DNA of 6,214 bases from Spirochaetales bacterium UBA1265. GTDB taxonomy: Bacteria; Spirochaetota; Spirochaetia; Sphaerochaetales; Sphaerochaetaceae. The stretch is taken from contig DBVL01000132.1 of assembly GCA_002308475.1 (NCBI GenBank), forward strand, positions 28,070-34,283, written 5' to 3'. A program made the translations under genes and the position numbers. The first letter of the stretch is position 1, and each line of letters opens with the position of its first letter. Under the pieces are notes generated by a model. It did not search any database, was not told where the DNA came from, and worked only from the letters and a program-made list of their open reading frames with translations. Below, piece by piece: positions 1-5,845 of the stretch.

Positions 1-41
1 ACAAGCAGAATGCAAACAAAAGAAAAACTTTTTTTATTCAT
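1..41 (-). CDS. Start of a probable exported protein, cut by left edge
   Basis: An ATG at 41 on the minus strand opens a frame that stays open to the window edge and reads MNKKSFSFVCILLV. A basic start (N-K-K) followed by a hydrophobic run with a cysteine is what the beginning of a Sec signal peptide or lipoprotein signal looks like. A GGGG run ends 5 nt upstream of the ATG and could serve as a weak ribosome binding site. It would lie 56 nt after the stop of the transporter gene and on the same strand, consistent with being the next gene of the operon. Only 13 codons plus two bases are visible, so the product is unknown. In this family of operons a solute-binding protein or secreted enzyme would not be surprising, but nothing here shows it. 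Confidence 0.45.
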   Translation of the reverse strand, partial: MNKKSFSFVCILL

Positions 42-97
42 ATAAACCCCATATCAGAAATGCTACCACAAATAAACAACAGATGAGTAAAAAAGTT

Positions 98-1255
98 TCA
101 AGCATAAAACAGCTTTTTTCTTGAAAAGATAATTAAAACAACTGCAATCAAAGGCAGTACAGAATAAGAGGCAAACAGAACCGGATATCCGAAATAGTCA
201 ATCACAACACCTCCGACAGTAACAGCAATCATCTCTGGAAGGTTGAATCCAAGAGCCTGATAGACACCCATGCCAAGAGTAAACTTTTCTTTGCCGAGAA
301 GAGTGGCTATATACGCAGTTGCAGATATGTGAGCCATACCGTATGTAAGCCCATGCATACCCTGAGCTATGGTAAACATGATTATATTCTTAGGAAAGAA
401 GAAATAAATAAGAAGACGGATTGTCACAGCAAAGGACGAGATAACCAGCATGTTTATGCACGTAGCTACCCCACTGGAGGTCTTTTTGCCCAGAGTAACC
501 ATGACCAGAGCTTCGAACATTGCGCCAAGCGCAATATAAAACGTGAAGCTGTTACCCAAGCCAAGGACTTCTGTCATGTAGGAGGCAAGAAGCTTCTCTA
601 CTACCCCATGCGCTATCCTGGTAAGAGCGAAAAGAAAGATGAAGAGATAGAAAGTGGAGCCCAAAGCCTTGAAACTGGTTCTATCTTTTAATGAAGCGGT
701 TCTGGTGGAAACAGAAACACCCTTATCTGGCTTAAGAAACAGCAGACAGAACAGGACAAAGGCACCAATCTTTATCCCCATATTCAAAAATATGCTTGGA
801 TTGCTCTCCTGATTCGGAAAAGCGGTGGCTGCTGAGAGAACAAGCATACTCACATATCCAATGGTCCCGCAAGCACGGATTCTGCCATAGTAAGACGAAT
901 TGGGAATATGGGTGGTTATGTAGCTGTCGTGAAGCGGATTTATGCTGCAAATGCTCACAAATCCCAGACAGTAACAGATGATGGTAACAGCCGTTGAGAC
1001 AGGGAACATAACCGGAGCAAAGAATATCACTACGACCAAAGCTGAAAGAATCATGACAAGACGTGGCTTTCCGCTTTTCTGAGAGATATAGGAGAAAAGA
1101 AGAGGACCAACTATAGAGAGAAAAAGTCCTGCCCCCATGATAGTACCCACAAGAATATGTGAATAACCGCCGTTTCTCAGCATAATCTGGAGATATGGAC
1201 CCACAGCTCCCTGAATGGACTGAACCAGAAATGAAAGAAAATAAAGCGCACCCAT
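98..1255 (-). CDS. Major facilitator superfamily transporter, HcaT/LacY-like
   Basis: This 385-aa protein is almost entirely hydrophobic, with about 12 predicted membrane segments and a short hydrophilic central loop near residues 175-198, the usual 6+6 layout of an inner-membrane secondary transporter. The loop after the second segment (SQKSGKPR, 58-65) is a motif-A type sequence. Residues 121-134 (SYYGRIRACGTIGY) and 297-319 (AQGMHGLTYG and following) resemble signatures I know from the MFS_1_like group, which includes HcaT, LacY and nucleoside:proton symporters. These usually import small sugars, nucleosides or aromatic acids with protons; the substrate cannot be read here. The ATG at 1255 lies 2 nt after the ATPase stop codon. 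A GGAAAGG (1269-1275) lies 13 nt upstream, rather far, so translation is probably coupled to the ATPase gene. Family assignment is firm, substrate unknown. Confidence 0.9.
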   Translation of the reverse strand: MGALYFLSFLVQSIQGAVGPYLQIMLRNGGYSHILVGTIMGAGLFLSIVGPLLFSYISQKSGKPRLVMILSALVVVIFFAPVMFPVSTAVTIICYCLGFVSICSINPLHDSYITTHIPNSSYYGRIRACGTIGYVSMLVLSAATAFPNQESNPSIFLNMGIKIGAFVLFCLLFLKPDKGVSVSTRTASLKDRTSFKALGSTFYLFIFLFALTRIAHGVVEKLLASYMTEVLGLGNSFTFYIALGAMFEALVMVTLGKKTSSGVATCINMLVISSFAVTIRLLIYFFFPKNIIMFTIAQGMHGLTYGMAHISATAYIATLLGKEKFTLGMGVYQALGFNLPEMIAVTVGGVVIDYFGYPVLFASYSVLPLIAVVLIIFSRKKLFYA

Positions 1256-1257
1256 AT

Positions 1258-2358
1258 TTAAATAATAGCCTTTCCACTTTCCATGTCAAAGAACTTGGCC
1301 TTCGCCATGGTCGGCATAAGAGAAATGGAATCACCCTTATGTACTGTTGCAGTAGGGGAAATTCTGCCTGTAATAGTATTTGAAGGAGTGCTTACAAACA
1401 CATTTGTCTCAGAACCAAGAGGCTCAACAACGGACACCGTTCCATTTATGGTTCTATCCACCTCACCCCTCATACAGAAGGTAAAATCCTCAGGACGCAG
1501 ACCCATGACAATCTTTTTTCCCGCATATGGAGAAAGAATGGAATCATGGAGCATGTTTGCCTTAAGACGGAAAGACCCTTCATTCAGATAATAGCTACCG
1601 TGATCAAACTCCACAAAGACATTCATGAAATTCATAGGAGGAGTACCTATGAAACCAGCAACAAACATATTAGCAGGACTGTTGTAGAGCTCCATAGGGG
1701 TACCAACCTGCTGGATTTCTCCATCCTTCATAACAACTATCCTATCAGCCATGGTGAGAGCTTCAACCTGGTCATGGGTCACGTAGATTATGGTGGCATT
1801 AAGATTCTCATGGAGGAAGGATATCTCAGCTCTCATCTGAACACGGAGTTTTGCATCCAGGTTTGAAAGAGGCTCATCAAAAAGAAAGACCTTAGGCTGA
1901 CGAACTATGGCACGCCCGACTGCCACCCTCTGCCTCTGACCACCGGAAAGAGCCTTTGGCTTACGCTTTAGAAGATCTTCTATTCCAAGAATCTTTGCTG
2001 CCTCATGAACACGGACGTCTATCTCTTTTCTGGGAACCTTACGGATTCTGAGACCAAAGGCCATGTTCTCATAGACTGACATATGGGGGTACAGGGCGTA
2101 GTTCTGGAAAACCATGGCTATATCCCGGTCCTTCGGAGGAACAGCGTTCATAACCTGTCCATCAATTATCAGCTCCCCTCCGGATATATTCTCAAGTCCG
2201 GCTATCATCCTTAAAGTAGTAGTCTTTCCACAACCTGAAGGACCAACCAGAACAACAAACTCTTTATCTTTTATCTCTAAACTGCAATCATTGACGGCCC
2301 GAACAGGGTTCTTGCCGTCATATATCTTTGACAGATTCTTAAGAATGACTTGCGCCAT
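1258..2358 (-). CDS. ugpC: Sugar ABC importer ATPase, UgpC/MsmX type
   Basis: This 366-aa cytoplasmic ATPase has every nucleotide-binding motif intact: Walker A GPSGCGKTT (39-47), Q-loop glutamine Q85 in FQNYALYPHM, signature LSGGQ (137-141), Walker B VFLFDE (157-162), D-loop SNLD (165-168) and switch histidine H195. The C-terminal third, from about residue 235, is the TOBE-type regulatory extension typical of MalK, MsmX and UgpC, and the length is normal for them. Such proteins drive ATP-dependent uptake of oligosaccharides or glycerol-3-phosphate, and in many bacteria one copy serves several sugar importers. No permease or binding-protein gene is visible beside it, which fits a shared ATPase. 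The ATG at 2358 has GGAGG 4 nt upstream (2363-2367). The acyl-CoA ligase stops 64 nt upstream, without a clear terminator between. The exact symbol is a convention; msmX or msmK would suit equally. Confidence 0.95.
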   Translation of the reverse strand: MAQVILKNLSKIYDGKNPVRAVNDCSLEIKDKEFVVLVGPSGCGKTTTLRMIAGLENISGGELIIDGQVMNAVPPKDRDIAMVFQNYALYPHMSVYENMAFGLRIRKVPRKEIDVRVHEAAKILGIEDLLKRKPKALSGGQRQRVAVGRAIVRQPKVFLFDEPLSNLDAKLRVQMRAEISFLHENLNATIIYVTHDQVEALTMADRIVVMKDGEIQQVGTPMELYNSPANMFVAGFIGTPPMNFMNVFVEFDHGSYYLNEGSFRLKANMLHDSILSPYAGKKIVMGLRPEDFTFCMRGEVDRTINGTVSVVEPLGSETNVFVSTPSNTITGRISPTATVHKGDSISLMPTMAKAKFFDMESGKAII

Positions 2359-2422
2359 GATGCCTCCGCAGAAAGCTCTGCAGTTCAGATTTTAGTCATC
2401 AGGGCCTTCCCTGTAAAGACTG

Positions 2423-4177
2423 CTACTCCGCCATCCTGTCCGGCTTGTAGTCCTTCAGCGCCTCATTGCGCTTGATCTTGTGCGTGGAAGTGGTCTTAAG
2501 AGGCTCCTTCAAAATGGTGGTAAGCGATATCTTCTTATAAGCCTGAAGGCGACTGTTGATTTCCGTAACAATCTCATTAATCCGTTTTTCTATTGCTTCC
2601 TTCTTTCCTTGAAGGTCCTCCCGAAGCTTCTCGGACGGGAAAGCCAACAGCCTTACGCCTTCAGTCTTCATTTTGTTATCTGTGTAATATGGAACAATGC
2701 ACACCTGCTCCAACTCTTCATACAGCTGGAACATGTCTTCTATCTCTTCCGGGAAAACATTCTTGCCACCTTCGGTGACAATAATATTCTTTGATCTTCC
2801 GCTTAAATACAGGTATCCGTCCTTGTCCAAGTGCCCCACATCTCCGGTATTGAACCAACCTTCCTCATCAAGCACCTCTTTTGTCGCTTCCGGGTTTTTA
2901 TAATACCCCATCATGATTCTTGACCCCTTCAGGTACAGTGTTCCGTTTCCATCCTCATCTGGATCCACTATCTTCTGCTCAGAACCAGGACAGACCCGGC
3001 CCACACTCCCAGCCCTATAATCATACATGGGGTTCAGATGAGTAATAGGAGAAGTCTCAGTCAGACCGTAGCCCTGCACAAAATCCATTCCCAGAGATCT
3101 GAAAGCTTTCTCGGTGGAGATGGGGAGAGCCCCTCCTCCGCTGACACAGATTCTCAGATGATCAAAACTGAGTTTAGCCAGAATCTTCTTAAACGGTTTT
3201 TTTAATATGTTCCAGCCGAAAACTTTTCTGAAAAACGCGTTTATACCCATGGCGGCACGTATGAAAGCATACGCAAAAGGTCCTTTCTTCTTCATGCCGG
3301 ACATCAGTCCCTTGAGCATCTTGTTGTAGAGCATGGGCACAGCAACAAGGATATTTACCTTGTATTCGTGCATTTCCCTGAGAACATTTGCAACTGTCAG
3401 CCGTTTTCCAAATACTAGATGGGATCCCATGCTCATGCATTCAATCAAATCCGCCTGAAGGGCAAAAGCATGATGGATGGGTAGAATCATATAGTAGACA
3501 TCTTCCGGATAAACATTCATCAGCCCCTGGGAGAGATAAGCACAACTTATCAGATTTACATTTGAAAGCATGACTCCCTTAGGTGTTCCCATGGTGCCAC
3601 TGGTAAAGAGCATGACTGCCATATCCTCTGACTGCGTGTAGGCACTCTTATCCGAAGGATGGCGTAGACTCTCCGGCCCTTTTATATCCATTACATAAGG
3701 ATAGGTGTCATTCTCTTCCAAACATACAAGAGTCAGTTTTTTCTTGAAGTCCTCACTTAGGGAGTCAAGTCTATCCTTGTCTCCAAAGACCATTGAGATG
3801 TCTCCAAAACTGATTATATTCTCTAGCTCTGCAGGATGAAGGGTATTGTCCAGCGGGACAGAAACTGCTCCCGCATACTGTATGCCAAAGAAAGAGACTG
3901 CCCACTGAGGTGAGTTTTTCCCTGTTACTGCTATATGGCTTTCTTTTGTCACGCCCTTTTCCCTGAGCCAGGAAGAGACGTCATACAGCTTCTCTTCCGC
4001 CTGGGCGTAGTTGAGTTTTACACCTTTTTTGGCAGGATCCGTCCAACATGGACGCTCGGCGTATGTTACTGCAGATATATGAAAGGTTTCCCTGATTGTG
4101 GGCCACTGTCCCTCAAAAAAGGTTCCCCTGAACTGATCAAGATATTCCCAAGGTTTAAGGTTTTCTTTGTTTCTCAA
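2423..4177 (-). CDS. Long-chain acyl-CoA ligase (AMP-forming), FAA1/FadD-like
   Basis: The enzyme activates a carboxylic acid, probably a long-chain fatty acid, to acyl-AMP and then acyl-CoA. Numbered from the TTG at 4177 (584 aa), it shows the P-loop TSGTMGTPKG (192-201), PIHHAF (233-238), the aromatic/acid motif GYGLTETSP (369-377), TGD (444-446), the hinge SGRSKN (459-464) with GGKNVFPEEIED after it, and the C-terminal catalytic lysine K567 in THKIKR. Both adenylate-forming and thioester-forming residues are therefore present. The basic insert near 290-335, before the VSGGGALP segment, is of the kind found in the FAA1-like group. An alternative TTG at 4225 adds 16 residues, but only 4177 has a good ribosome binding site (GGAGG, 7 nt spacer). 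It follows the pectinesterase by 91 nt. Chain length cannot be judged; a role in using exogenous fatty acids for membrane lipid is inference. Confidence 0.9.
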   Translation of the reverse strand: MRNKENLKPWEYLDQFRGTFFEGQWPTIRETFHISAVTYAERPCWTDPAKKGVKLNYAQAEEKLYDVSSWLREKGVTKESHIAVTGKNSPQWAVSFFGIQYAGAVSVPLDNTLHPAELENIISFGDISMVFGDKDRLDSLSEDFKKKLTLVCLEENDTYPYVMDIKGPESLRHPSDKSAYTQSEDMAVMLFTSGTMGTPKGVMLSNVNLISCAYLSQGLMNVYPEDVYYMILPIHHAFALQADLIECMSMGSHLVFGKRLTVANVLREMHEYKVNILVAVPMLYNKMLKGLMSGMKKKGPFAYAFIRAAMGINAFFRKVFGWNILKKPFKKILAKLSFDHLRICVSGGGALPISTEKAFRSLGMDFVQGYGLTETSPITHLNPMYDYRAGSVGRVCPGSEQKIVDPDEDGNGTLYLKGSRIMMGYYKNPEATKEVLDEEGWFNTGDVGHLDKDGYLYLSGRSKNIIVTEGGKNVFPEEIEDMFQLYEELEQVCIVPYYTDNKMKTEGVRLLAFPSEKLREDLQGKKEAIEKRINEIVTEINSRLQAYKKISLTTILKEPLKTTSTHKIKRNEALKDYKPDRMAE

Positions 4178-4184
4178 AGCAGGT

Positions 4185-4189
4185 CCTCC
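4185..4189 (-). promoter_or_regulatory. Ribosome binding site deciding the acyl-CoA ligase start
   Basis: On the minus strand GGAGG is followed by a 7-nt spacer and TTG at 4177. The upstream TTG at 4225 has only a weak AGG 11 nt before it. No in-frame ATG is available before an in-frame TGA further upstream, so either choice uses TTG; the spacing favours 4177. Confidence 0.6.
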
Positions 4190-4268
4190 ACTATTGGTTT
4201 TTGACAGTTTATCAAAAAGTGTCAAAATAAAAAAGACCTGAATACCCCCGAAAAGTATTTTTACCTGT

Positions 4269-5099
4269 TCAGTTCAAAACTGACTCATCATCTATTATGA
4301 ATCTGTTCTCCTGTGGCAGATGGTTTTTCCCTCTGCTGTCCATCATACTGGTCCAGAGTTTGAGGTTTATATGGTTTCCGAGCTTGCAGTTTGAGACAAA
4401 CATGAATGAGCTCACTCCCTCATCTCCCCACGGATGCCAGGGACGTGCAAGATAGACACTCCTCTCCGGTACGTCTTCTGTAGCTGTAAATGTGCAGTCC
4501 ATGAATGAGAAACCCATGTCCGAATCTGCCTTGGTTGACGGAGCACAGACATAGCCTTCTCCGTTTGACACTATGTTACAGTTGTGGAAATCCGCATTTG
4601 CTCTTCCGAAGATAAAATCAACTGAACCTTCAATGGTGCACTCTACAAAAAGATTATGAACTCCATCTGCAAAGAGTGTATCCTGATGTCCAAGCAGCCT
4701 GCAACAGTCAAAGACCACCTCATCAGAAGATGGTGAGATATAGACAGCCACTGCCTGCAGTCCCATCCTCCTGTCCGTCTCTTCTCTCTTCTTAAGAGCC
4801 TCTTTGTAGTCAAAATCGTTTTCCACAATCAGGTCCCTGACGAGAACCGTACTGCCGTTTATGGTGAGAACTGCACTGTCTGCTGTAGCGGTGTTATACC
4901 TGACTGTGTTCTCGTAGTTTCCGTTGCAGTCGTTGTAAACTATTTTTGAACCGTTTCCTATTATGGTCACATTATCTCTGTTGATTCTGACTTTCTGTCT
5001 ATACGTAAAAGCAGCAGGAAGCTCCACAACCAGTTCATCTTTTGTTTCTGTATTAAAAAGTGCATTCAGATCAGAATCTGCACCAGCTTTTATTACCAT
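4269..5099 (-). CDS. Pectin methylesterase (CE8 family), no signal peptide
   Basis: This 276-aa protein matches pectinesterase, a right-handed beta-helix enzyme that removes methyl esters from galacturonan and releases methanol. The family's active-site blocks appear in order: FTYRQKVRI (31-39, the GxYxE region), GLQAVAV with Q115, GHQDTL with Q139 and D140, VDFIFG with D161, and ARPWHPWG with R219 and W221. The spacing from D140 to D161 is that of the plant enzymes, so it should be active. It begins MVIKAGADSD with no hydrophobic leader, so a cytoplasmic location acting on imported methylated oligogalacturonides is likely. The usual first strand of the domain is shortened. The ATG at 5099 has AGGAGG 10 nt upstream and sits 1 nt after the stop of the preceding gene; a TTG at 5129 would add ten residues but ignores this site. 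The following ligase starts 91 nt on. Confidence 0.9.
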   Translation of the reverse strand: MVIKAGADSDLNALFNTETKDELVVELPAAFTYRQKVRINRDNVTIIGNGSKIVYNDCNGNYENTVRYNTATADSAVLTINGSTVLVRDLIVENDFDYKEALKKREETDRRMGLQAVAVYISPSSDEVVFDCCRLLGHQDTLFADGVHNLFVECTIEGSVDFIFGRANADFHNCNIVSNGEGYVCAPSTKADSDMGFSFMDCTFTATEDVPERSVYLARPWHPWGDEGVSSFMFVSNCKLGNHINLKLWTSMMDSRGKNHLPQENRFIIDDESVLN

Positions 5100-5100
5100 T

Positions 5101-5508
5101 TCAATTAAGCCTCCTGAGGATTTCCTCAACTTGATTTATGGCGCGGTCTACGGCATCTTTCATGTCTGATATCCGCTTCTGTACCATAATTTCAGCTATG
5201 AAACTATCCATATAGTCAAAGAATGTAAGAAAGTCAGACATCTCTATGTTTCCTATGCTTTCAGAGACATCCTTGAGTTCTCTATTAAACACATCCAGAT
5301 CATATCTGGCCCTTTGAAGTGCACTTTGCGCAGAGTTGAGTTTTGAATGTTTCATGATTGTGGAGAATAAACCTCCACCACCTTTTACAAAGATGTCAAG
5401 CAAACCCCAGTTTCCAGCACTGGACAAGGCATTCCGGGCTTCATACAGTGATCTTAATGCTCTCTCACCGGCTTCTATTGCTTCTTCTTTTTCTGTTTGG
5501 ATACTCAT
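5101..5508 (-). CDS. Conserved-looking small helical protein, function unknown
   Basis: The 135-aa product has no signal peptide or membrane segment. It looks almost all helical: a charged helix at about 1-30, a glycine-rich break with GNWGLLDIF and KGGGG (32-46) and STIMKHSK (49-56), a long helix with heptad character at 57-86, a hydrophobic/acidic segment SDFLTFFDYMDSF (91-103), and a final helix (110-134). I recall unnamed proteins with a similar NWG...GGG...KHSK pattern in Firmicutes and other anaerobes, but no function. The ATG at 5508 has GGAGG with a 5-nt spacer (5514-5518), clearly better than the upstream TTG at 5580. It is the first gene of the minus-strand block and ends 1 nt before the pectinesterase start, so the two are probably co-translated. 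A cytoplasmic scaffolding or stress role is possible but unsupported. Confidence 0.8.
   Translation of the reverse strand: MSIQTEKEEAIEAGERALRSLYEARNALSSAGNWGLLDIFVKGGGGLFSTIMKHSKLNSAQSALQRARYDLDVFNRELKDVSESIGNIEMSDFLTFFDYMDSFIAEIMVQKRISDMKDAVDRAINQVEEILRRLN
5110..5115 (-). promoter_or_regulatory. Ribosome binding site of the pectinesterase
   Basis: AGGAGG lies 10 nt before the ATG at 5099. It is also the Arg-Arg codon pair (AGG AGG) near the end of the upstream gene. It selects 5099 over the TTG at 5129. A small hairpin, TGAGG/CCTCA with a 4-nt loop (5115-5128), abuts it and could modulate access. Confidence 0.7.
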
Positions 5509-5513
5509 TAAAG

Positions 5514-5518
5514 CCTCC
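5514..5518 (-). promoter_or_regulatory. Ribosome binding site of the small helical protein
   Basis: GGAGG followed by a 5-nt spacer and ATG at 5508 on the minus strand. It fixes the start of the 135-aa gene and argues against the longer frame beginning with TTG at 5580, immediately beside the tRNA. Confidence 0.7.
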
Positions 5519-5524
5519 CCGTCT

Positions 5525-5553
5525 ATACTAATTGACAACGAACTCACATACAA
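5525..5553 (-). promoter_or_regulatory. Possible promoter of the minus-strand operon
   Basis: On the minus strand TTGTAT (5548-5553) and TAGTAT (5525-5530) are separated by 17 nt, ahead of the first gene's ribosome binding site. Each hexamer matches the sigma-70 consensus only in part. It is proposed mainly because the operon must start in this 72-nt gap next to the tRNA. It overlaps the tRNA promoter on the other strand. Confidence 0.3.
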
Positions 5554-5559
5554 GATAAT
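5532..5559 (+). promoter_or_regulatory. Probable promoter of tRNA-Leu
   Basis: A perfect -35 box TTGACA (5532-5537) is followed after 16 nt by GATAAT (5554-5559), one mismatch from the -10 consensus. Transcription would begin near 5566, about 15 nt before the mature tRNA 5' end, as expected for a strong stable-RNA promoter. Confidence 0.7.
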
Positions 5560-5580
5560 ATTTGTCCGTTCACAGAACAA

Positions 5581-5664
5581 GCCCAGGTGGCGGAATTGGT
5601 AGACGCGCTTGGTTCAGGTCCAAGTTTCTGCAAGGATGTGTGGGTTCGAGTCCCGTTCTGGGCA
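5581..5664 (+). tRNA. tRNA-Leu (anticodon CAG)
   Basis: The 84-nt gene folds as a class II (long variable arm) tRNA. The acceptor stem pairs 5581-5587 with 5657-5663, including one G-U pair, and the discriminator base is A5664. The D-arm has the usual GGTGGCGGAATTGGTAGACG pattern of leucine tRNAs. The anticodon stem CTTGG/CCAAG (5608-5612/5620-5624) encloses the loop TTCAGGT with anticodon CAG at 5615-5617, reading CUG codons. A 15-nt variable region follows, then a T-arm with loop TTCGAGT (5645-5651). The 3' CCA is not encoded, so it must be added by nucleotidyltransferase. It stands alone on the plus strand with its own promoter and terminator. Confidence 0.97.
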
Positions 5665-5702
5665 AATAAGTAGATACCAATGGATACAATGGTACAAACA
5701 AG

Positions 5703-5738
5703 AAGAGAGTTATTTGATTCTTTGCAAATAACTCTCTT
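5703..5738 (+). terminator. Intrinsic terminator after tRNA-Leu
   Basis: The arms 5703-5716 and 5725-5738 form a perfect 14-bp stem with an 8-nt loop, and the right arm runs into a T-rich tail (TTTATTTAT). It ends the tRNA transcript about 40 nt after the tRNA. It also insulates the downstream plus-strand gene from the tRNA promoter. Confidence 0.9.
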
Positions 5739-5845
5739 TTATTTATGGCACTCGCCCATGCAATCCGATGAGGAATTGACACACGTACTTCTTTTTATGA
5801 TTCAAGAGGTATTATTAAGCTATAATTGCTAAATGGTAATGGAAA
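5739..5845. other. AT-rich intergenic gap, no gene seen
   Basis: No coding frame with a plausible start is visible on either strand here. It contains a TTGACA (5776-5781) whose best partner, TATGAT (5796-5801), is only 14 nt away, too close for a normal promoter. It also contains the TATAAT listed separately. I see no repeat long enough to be an attachment site. Confidence 0.5.
5821..5826 (+). promoter_or_regulatory. Possible -10 box for the HEPN-like gene
   Basis: A perfect TATAAT lies 19 nt before the ATG at 5846. The sequence 18 nt upstream (ATGATT, 5797-5802) is a poor -35 box. Transcription from it would start near 5833 and leave a leader of about a dozen bases with only a weak GGTAATGGA ribosome binding signal. 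Confidence 0.4.

Noticed and set aside
25..98. A-tract/T-tract inverted repeat (AAACTTTTTT with AAAAAAGTTT) after the transporter
   Set aside because: Ten A/T-rich pairs with a loop of over 50 nt do not make a credible terminator; the A-runs are explained by the lysine codons at both gene ends.
329..691. Plus-strand 120-codon open frame inside the transporter gene
   Set aside because: It lies wholly antisense to a clear membrane transporter, has no family resemblance and reads like a shadow of hydrophobic codons.
732..1334. Minus-strand 200-codon frame overlapping the transporter start
   Set aside because: It is a shifted frame of the MFS gene and the ATPase 3' end; its Cys/Ser/His-rich composition is not protein-like and the real frames are well supported.
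1546..1866. Plus-strand 106-codon frame within the ATPase gene
   Set aside because: It is antisense to conserved ATPase motifs and has no independent support.
2400..2413. CAGGG/CCCTG hairpin between the ligase and ATPase genes
   Set aside because: A 5-bp stem without a T-tract in the direction of transcription; not a terminator.
4226..4259. Weak hairpin (AATAC/GTATT) then a T-run after the pectinesterase
   Set aside because: The stem has only five mostly A-T pairs with a 9-nt loop and is separated from the T-run, so I do not call it a terminator.
5674..5694. Near-tandem repeat ATACCAATGG/ATACAATGG just after the tRNA
   Set aside because: Two copies of about ten bases with one base difference are too short to support an attachment site or repeat element.
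5776..5801. TTGACA with TATGAT before the HEPN-like gene
   Set aside because: The 14-nt spacer is too short for a sigma-70 promoter; the TATAAT nearer the gene is a better candidate.
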